Positions 60,883-64,000 of a stretch of DNA of 64,000 bases are shown piece after piece (the first letter of the stretch is position 1; each line of letters opens with the position of its first letter). A model generated the notes under the pieces. That model worked only from the letters and a program-made list of their open reading frames with translations, was not told the origin of the DNA and made no database searches. The stretch lies in the NCBI RefSeq assembly GCF_009604425.1, contig NZ_WEGI01000016.1:1-64000 (forward strand). The letters run 5' to 3'. A program made the translations under genes and the position numbers. This DNA is from Nocardia aurantia. Its GTDB lineage: Bacteria > Actinomycetota > Actinomycetes > Mycobacteriales > Mycobacteriaceae.

Positions 60883-61016
60883 TCCGCCGAACCGGCGGCG
60901 ACGGCCCGCGAGACCGGTGCCACAGGAGCCGAATCCTGTTGACGCCGTGCTCGTCCGGCGGGTGGCCGTCGCCGGCCGGTCCGGCCTCATGCCCTTCGAC
61001 GCACGTCCGACTCGTT

Positions 61017-61158
61017 GTACCGCGGTGGCCACCGGGGGAACGGCCTGTACCGCGGCGGCCGTCGGGAACGGACGTGTACCGCGGCGGCCGTCGGGAACGC
61101 CTGTACCGTAGCGGTCGCCGGGAACGCCCTGTACCGTAGCGGCTGCCGGGAACGACCG
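61017..61158. repeat. Five-unit 27-30-bp repeat array (GTACCGCGGCGGCC type)
   Basis: Units begin at 61017, 61047, 61076, 61103 and 61131, each starting GTACCG and ending GGGAACG. Spacing varies from 27 to 30 bp. Unit sequence is not constant, and no reading frame is kept. Confidence 0.7.
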
Positions 61159-61229
61159 GGTGCATCGCCGGTGGCCGAATCGGACGCCGTATCGCTCGGT
61201 CGAGCGACATCGATACCGGGCGTCGGCCG

Positions 61230-61400
61230 ACGTCGGTAGAAGCCGTACTCGTCCGAGGACAACCGTCGGCCGCGCCGACCGCCGGGGTCTCCGGGCCGGT
61301 CTGCCATTCTCCTGAGCTGGAACCGTGATTCGTTGTACGGAACGACTACCGGGATAGAGCGGGGCGGATTCGCCGGTGTGCGGGATCGAAGTTACCGAGG
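61230..61400 (-). pseudogene. Degenerate duplicate of the YibE/F-like gene's C-terminal tail
   Basis: On the minus strand, pieces match the tail of the gene at 61727: FDP...HTGE, PYPGSR (here LYPGSRS) and a region corresponding to GQNSGEWQS, then SSADDYG as TVVLGRVRLL in a shifted frame. The DNA similarity is clear, but frames are broken. This shows that the gene's 3' end was duplicated and that the 49-bp tandem array lies between the two tail copies. Confidence 0.55.
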
Positions 61401-61442
61401 CGCGGCGGCGTCGCGGCCCGAAATGCGTCCGAGCAGTGGACA

Positions 61443-61700
61443 TTCGGCTGATATCCGGTCGGGTCGGTGGCCGGGCTCTACGGATCGGTATTCGGCTGAT
61501 GCCTGGTCGGGTCGGTGGCGGGGGCTGTACGGATCGGTATTCGGCTGATGCCTGGTCGGGTCGGTGGCGGGGGCTGTACGGATCGGTATTCGGCTGATGC
61601 CTGGTCGGGTCGGTGGCGGGGGCTGTACGGATCGGCACCCGGCTGATGTGCGGCCGGGTCGGGCGGCCGGGCCCTACAGATCGGCACTCGGCTGAGCGCG
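61443..61700. repeat. 49-bp tandem repeat array downstream of the YibE/F-like gene
   Basis: TTCGGCTGAT recurs at 61443, 61491, 61540 and 61589, with diverged versions near 61638 and 61687: a 49-bp unit, about five copies, the three central ones nearly identical (TCGGGTCGGTGGCGGGGGCT, GTACGGATCGGTA). On the minus strand it reads GATCCGTACAG, recalling the DPYRSG codons of the neighbouring gene, but it is not in frame. Confidence 0.8.
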
Positions 61701-61726
61701 ATCGGTGTGGCGGGGCCGATCGCGAA

Positions 61727-64000
61727 TCAGTACGGCCCGTAGTCGTCCGCCGATGAGTGCCGCCCGCGGCTCTCCGAACCGCTCTGCCATTCACCGGAGT
61801 TCTGTCCGTAACCTGTTGTGCTGGAACGGCTTCCGGGATACGGCTGGGCGAATTCGCCGGTGTGCGGATCGAAGTTGCCGAGGCGGCGCGGCGGTGTCGC
61901 GCGGCCCGCGTTGCCACTCGGCGTCGCGGCGTTCCAGGCGGAGAAGCCGCCGGAATCCGGCGCCGCGTCGTGGTCCGAGGACCAGGCCGAGAAGTCTTCC
62001 GGCTGCGGCTGTCCGGTGCCGGTGAACTGATCCGGGCCGTATCGAGGGCCGGCCGGTGGTGGCTGGTTGCCGTGATTCGGTGGGACCGAAGCGAATTCGC
62101 CGGAACCATACGGCCCGGCCGGATTCACCGGACGATGTCCGGCGGCCGGATGCTCACCCGACCGATAGGGGTCGGCGGGGTACTCACCGGGCCGCCCGGT
62201 CGCGGCCGGCTGCCCACCGGGTCGATAAGGGTCCGCCGGGCGGCTGCCCGGACCGGCCGGATACTCGCCGGAACGGTACGGGTCGGCGGGTGCTTTGCGG
62301 ACCGCAGGTTGCTCGGCTGAGCGGGCCGGATACTCGCCCGACCGATACGGGTCGGCGGCGGCCCTGCGGACCGCCGGTTGTTCCCCGGAGCGGGCGGGGT
62401 ATTCGCCCGACCGGTAGGGATCGGCCGGTGGCCTGCGAACGGCGCCCTGCTCACCGGACCGGTAGGGATCGCTCGCCGGGTTGCGGACAGCCGACTGCTC
62501 ACCGGACCGATACGGGTCGCCCGGCTTGTGCGCCGCGCCCTGCTCACCAGACCGATACGGGTCGCCCGGGTCGTGGGCCGCGTGCTGCTCACCAGACCGA
62601 TACGGGTCGCCCGGGTCGTGGGCCGCGTGCTGCTCACCGGACTGATACGGATCGACCGGCCTGCGGACTGCGCTCTGCTCACCGGACCGGTATGAGTCGC
62701 CCGGCCTGCGGACCGCGGGTTGCTCACCCGATCGGTAGGGGTCGCCCGGTGGCTTGCGGGCCGCGGGCAGTTCGCCGGATCGGTACGGATCGCCCGTCGC
62801 ACGCGAACCACGGCCGGTTGGGTCGGCCGCCCGGCGACCGGCATCGCCGGGCCGGGCCGCGTCCTCGTCCGGGCGACGCGCACCCCCCGGGCCGGAACGG
62901 TCGTGCAGGTCGGCGTAGTACTGATCGAGGTCGTCGTCCTCGTGCACGTGCCCCTGCTCGCCGGTGGCCGACGCCGGCTCGCGGCGGCGCGCGGGCTGTT
63001 CGGGGCGGCGGGAGCGGGTGCGCGGGGGCTCGTCCTCGACGTCGCGCCGCGGCCGCCGGGCCGTACCGCGCCGGGCCGCAACGGGTTCCGCAGCACCGAA
63101 GGGCCGGGCCAGCATCACCGCGATGACCGTCGTCAACGGCACCGACAGCGCCAGGCAGATGCCGCCGACAGCGGATCGGGCGATCTCGATCGCGACCGCG
63201 TCACCGGTGAGCACATCGGTGATCGAGCGCCCGGCGACCGAGAACAGCAGCAGCAGCGGCAGCGCGCCGCCCGCGTACGCCAGCACCAGCGTGTACACCG
63301 TGCTGGCGATGTGGTCCCGGCCCACCCGCATGGCGGCGGCGAAGACCTCCCGGCGCGAGGCGGCCTTGTCGAGGGTGGCCAGCTCGAACGCGGCCGACGC
63401 CTGGGTGATGGTGACGTCGTTGAGCACGCCGAGCGAGCCGATGATGAATCCGGCCAGCAGCATTCCGGTGATGCTGACGTGCTGCAGGTAGGTCGCGACG
63501 TTGGTGTTCTGTTCCTCGGACAGCCCGGTCACGTGGGTGAGCTTCAGCGTCAGCCATGACAGCACGGCCGCGAGCACCATCGCGCTCAGCGTCCCCAGCA
63601 GCGCCGAGCTGGTGCGCAGATTCACCCCGTGCGCGAGGTACAGCACCGCGTAGAGGATCACCGCCCCGGCGATCAGCGCGACCGGCACCGCGGGCTTCCC
63701 GTCCAGGAGCGCGGGCAGCAGGAACAGCACGAGCACCCCGAACGCGATTCCGAGCCCGAGCACGGCGCGTAGCCCGCGCCAGCGGGCGACCACGACGATC
63801 ACCACCACGAAGCAGATCAGGATCAGGGTCAGCGGCAGGCCGCGCGAGAAGTCGTCGAACGAGTAGACGGGCACCCCGCTGGGGTCGTTCTGCCGCACCA
63901 GCCGGATGTGGTCACCGGCGTGCAGGTCGGGTTGCCCTGGGCCCGGGGCGATTTCGAGCAGCGTCTTCTTGCCCTGATGCGGCCCGGAATCGATCGAGAC
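61727..64000 (-). CDS. YibE/F-like membrane protein with long DPYRSGE repeat tail (5' end outside window)
   Basis: The gene is open to the window edge on its 5' side. The visible part begins in a soluble domain (KKTLLEIAPGPGQPDLHAGD). A YibE/F-type membrane domain with about eight helices follows (FVVVIVVVARWRGLRAVLGL, GFIIGSLGVLNDVTITQA, YTLVLAYAGGALPLLLLFS). Then comes a disordered cytoplasmic tail of about 400 residues with some 13-14 copies of (G)DPYRSGE and related repeats, ending SADDYGPY. YibE/F function is poorly known; transport or export has been suggested for related domains. Tail repeats may serve as a scaffold. Repeat-number change is likely. Confidence 0.75.
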   Translation of the reverse strand, partial: VSIDSGPHQGKKTLLEIAPGPGQPDLHAGDHIRLVRQNDPSGVPVYSFDDFSRGLPLTLILICFVVVIVVVARWRGLRAVLGLGIAFGVLVLFLLPALLDGKPAVPVALIAGAVILYAVLYLAHGVNLRTSSALLGTLSAMVLAAVLSWLTLKLTHVTGLSEEQNTNVATYLQHVSITGMLLAGFIIGSLGVLNDVTITQASAAFELATLDKAASRREVFAAAMRVGRDHIASTVYTLVLAYAGGALPLLLLFSVAGRSITDVLTGDAVAIEIARSAVGGICLALSVPLTTVIAVMLARPFGAAEPVAARRGTARRPRRDVEDEPPRTRSRRPEQPARRREPASATGEQGHVHEDDDLDQYYADLHDRSGPGGARRPDEDAARPGDAGRRAADPTGRGSRATGDPYRSGELPAARKPPGDPYRSGEQPAVRRPGDSYRSGEQSAVRRPVDPYQSGEQHAAHDPGDPYRSGEQHAAHDPGDPYRSGEQGAAHKPGDPYRSGEQSAVRNPASDPYRSGEQGAVRRPPADPYRSGEYPARSGEQPAVRRAAADPYRSGEYPARSAEQPAVRKAPADPYRSGEYPAGPGSRPADPYRPGGQPAATGRPGEYPADPYRSGEHPAAGHRPVNPAGPYGSGEFASVPPNHGNQPPPAGPRYGPDQFTGTGQPQPEDFSAWSSDHDAAPDSGGFSAWNAATPSGNAGRATPPRRLGNFDPHTGEFAQPYPGSRSSTTGYGQNSGEWQSGSESRGRHSSADDYGPY

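Noticed and set aside
62056..63126. 356-codon plus-strand frame over the YibE/F tail
   Set aside because: It is a shadow of the DPYRSGE repeat codons on the opposite strand.

Overview
High-GC actinomycete chromosome, most likely Nocardia or a close mycolic-acid relative. The evidence is the codon bias, the stacked ATGA/GTGA start-stop overlaps, the lpqI/tetR/htdX/fabG4/fadA2/fadE5 fatty-acid cluster that has a recognisable Mycobacterium tuberculosis counterpart, two DUF4185 proteins, and a tRNA-Gly/dcd/UDP-glucose dehydrogenase block. The genus is inferred, not proven.

Layout. (1) 1-4.2 kb is a mobile-element graveyard: an IS21-like terminus truncating a tyrosine integrase, its excisionase-like partner, an internally deleted IS1380-type transposase, an IS256-type transposase tail, a short tail-collar protein and an istB remnant. 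(2) 4.3-30.5 kb is a glycoside-catabolic island. It holds a Tat-exported GH53-like glycosidase, TetR1, an esterase/transporter operon (SGNH hydrolase, CocE/NonD hydrolase, GPH-type MFS transporter, membrane-anchored alpha/beta hydrolase, DUF4254 protein, second SGNH hydrolase) and a long operon (GH78, GH3, two secreted glycine-rich proteins, second GH78, GH2, IlvD/EDD dehydratase, SMP-30 lactonase, FAH-family enzyme, Zn-dehydrogenase, SDR), closed by a convergent TetR2. (3) 30.6-38.4 kb carries a tandem duplication of an L-rhamnose module (isomerase, bifunctional aldolase/dehydrogenase, kinase). The second copy is intact and the first is decayed. (4) 39.2-64 kb is core genome: the fatty-acid cluster with its TetR3, LpqI, a DUF89 protein, 6-phosphogluconate dehydrogenase, two DUF4185 proteins, a PemK/MazF toxin-antitoxin pair, tRNA-Gly, dcd, UDP-sugar dehydrogenase, an Hsp70-like membrane protein and a YibE/F-like protein cut by the window edge. 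Several unusual repeat arrays lie between these genes.

How it works together. Exported glycosidases and esterases should strip sugars and acyl groups from a rhamnose-containing, acylated glycoside or glycan. GH78 enzymes release L-rhamnose, which the isomerase, kinase and aldolase/dehydrogenase convert to DHAP and lactate. A second sugar probably enters an oxidative route through the dehydrogenase, lactonase, dehydratase, SDR and FAH-family enzymes. Three near-identical palindromes of about 24 bp lie 64-65 nt before the first start codons of the GH53-like gene, the first SGNH operon and the GH78 operon, which ties the island into one regulon. A separate palindrome family marks the TetR3 fatty-acid regulon.
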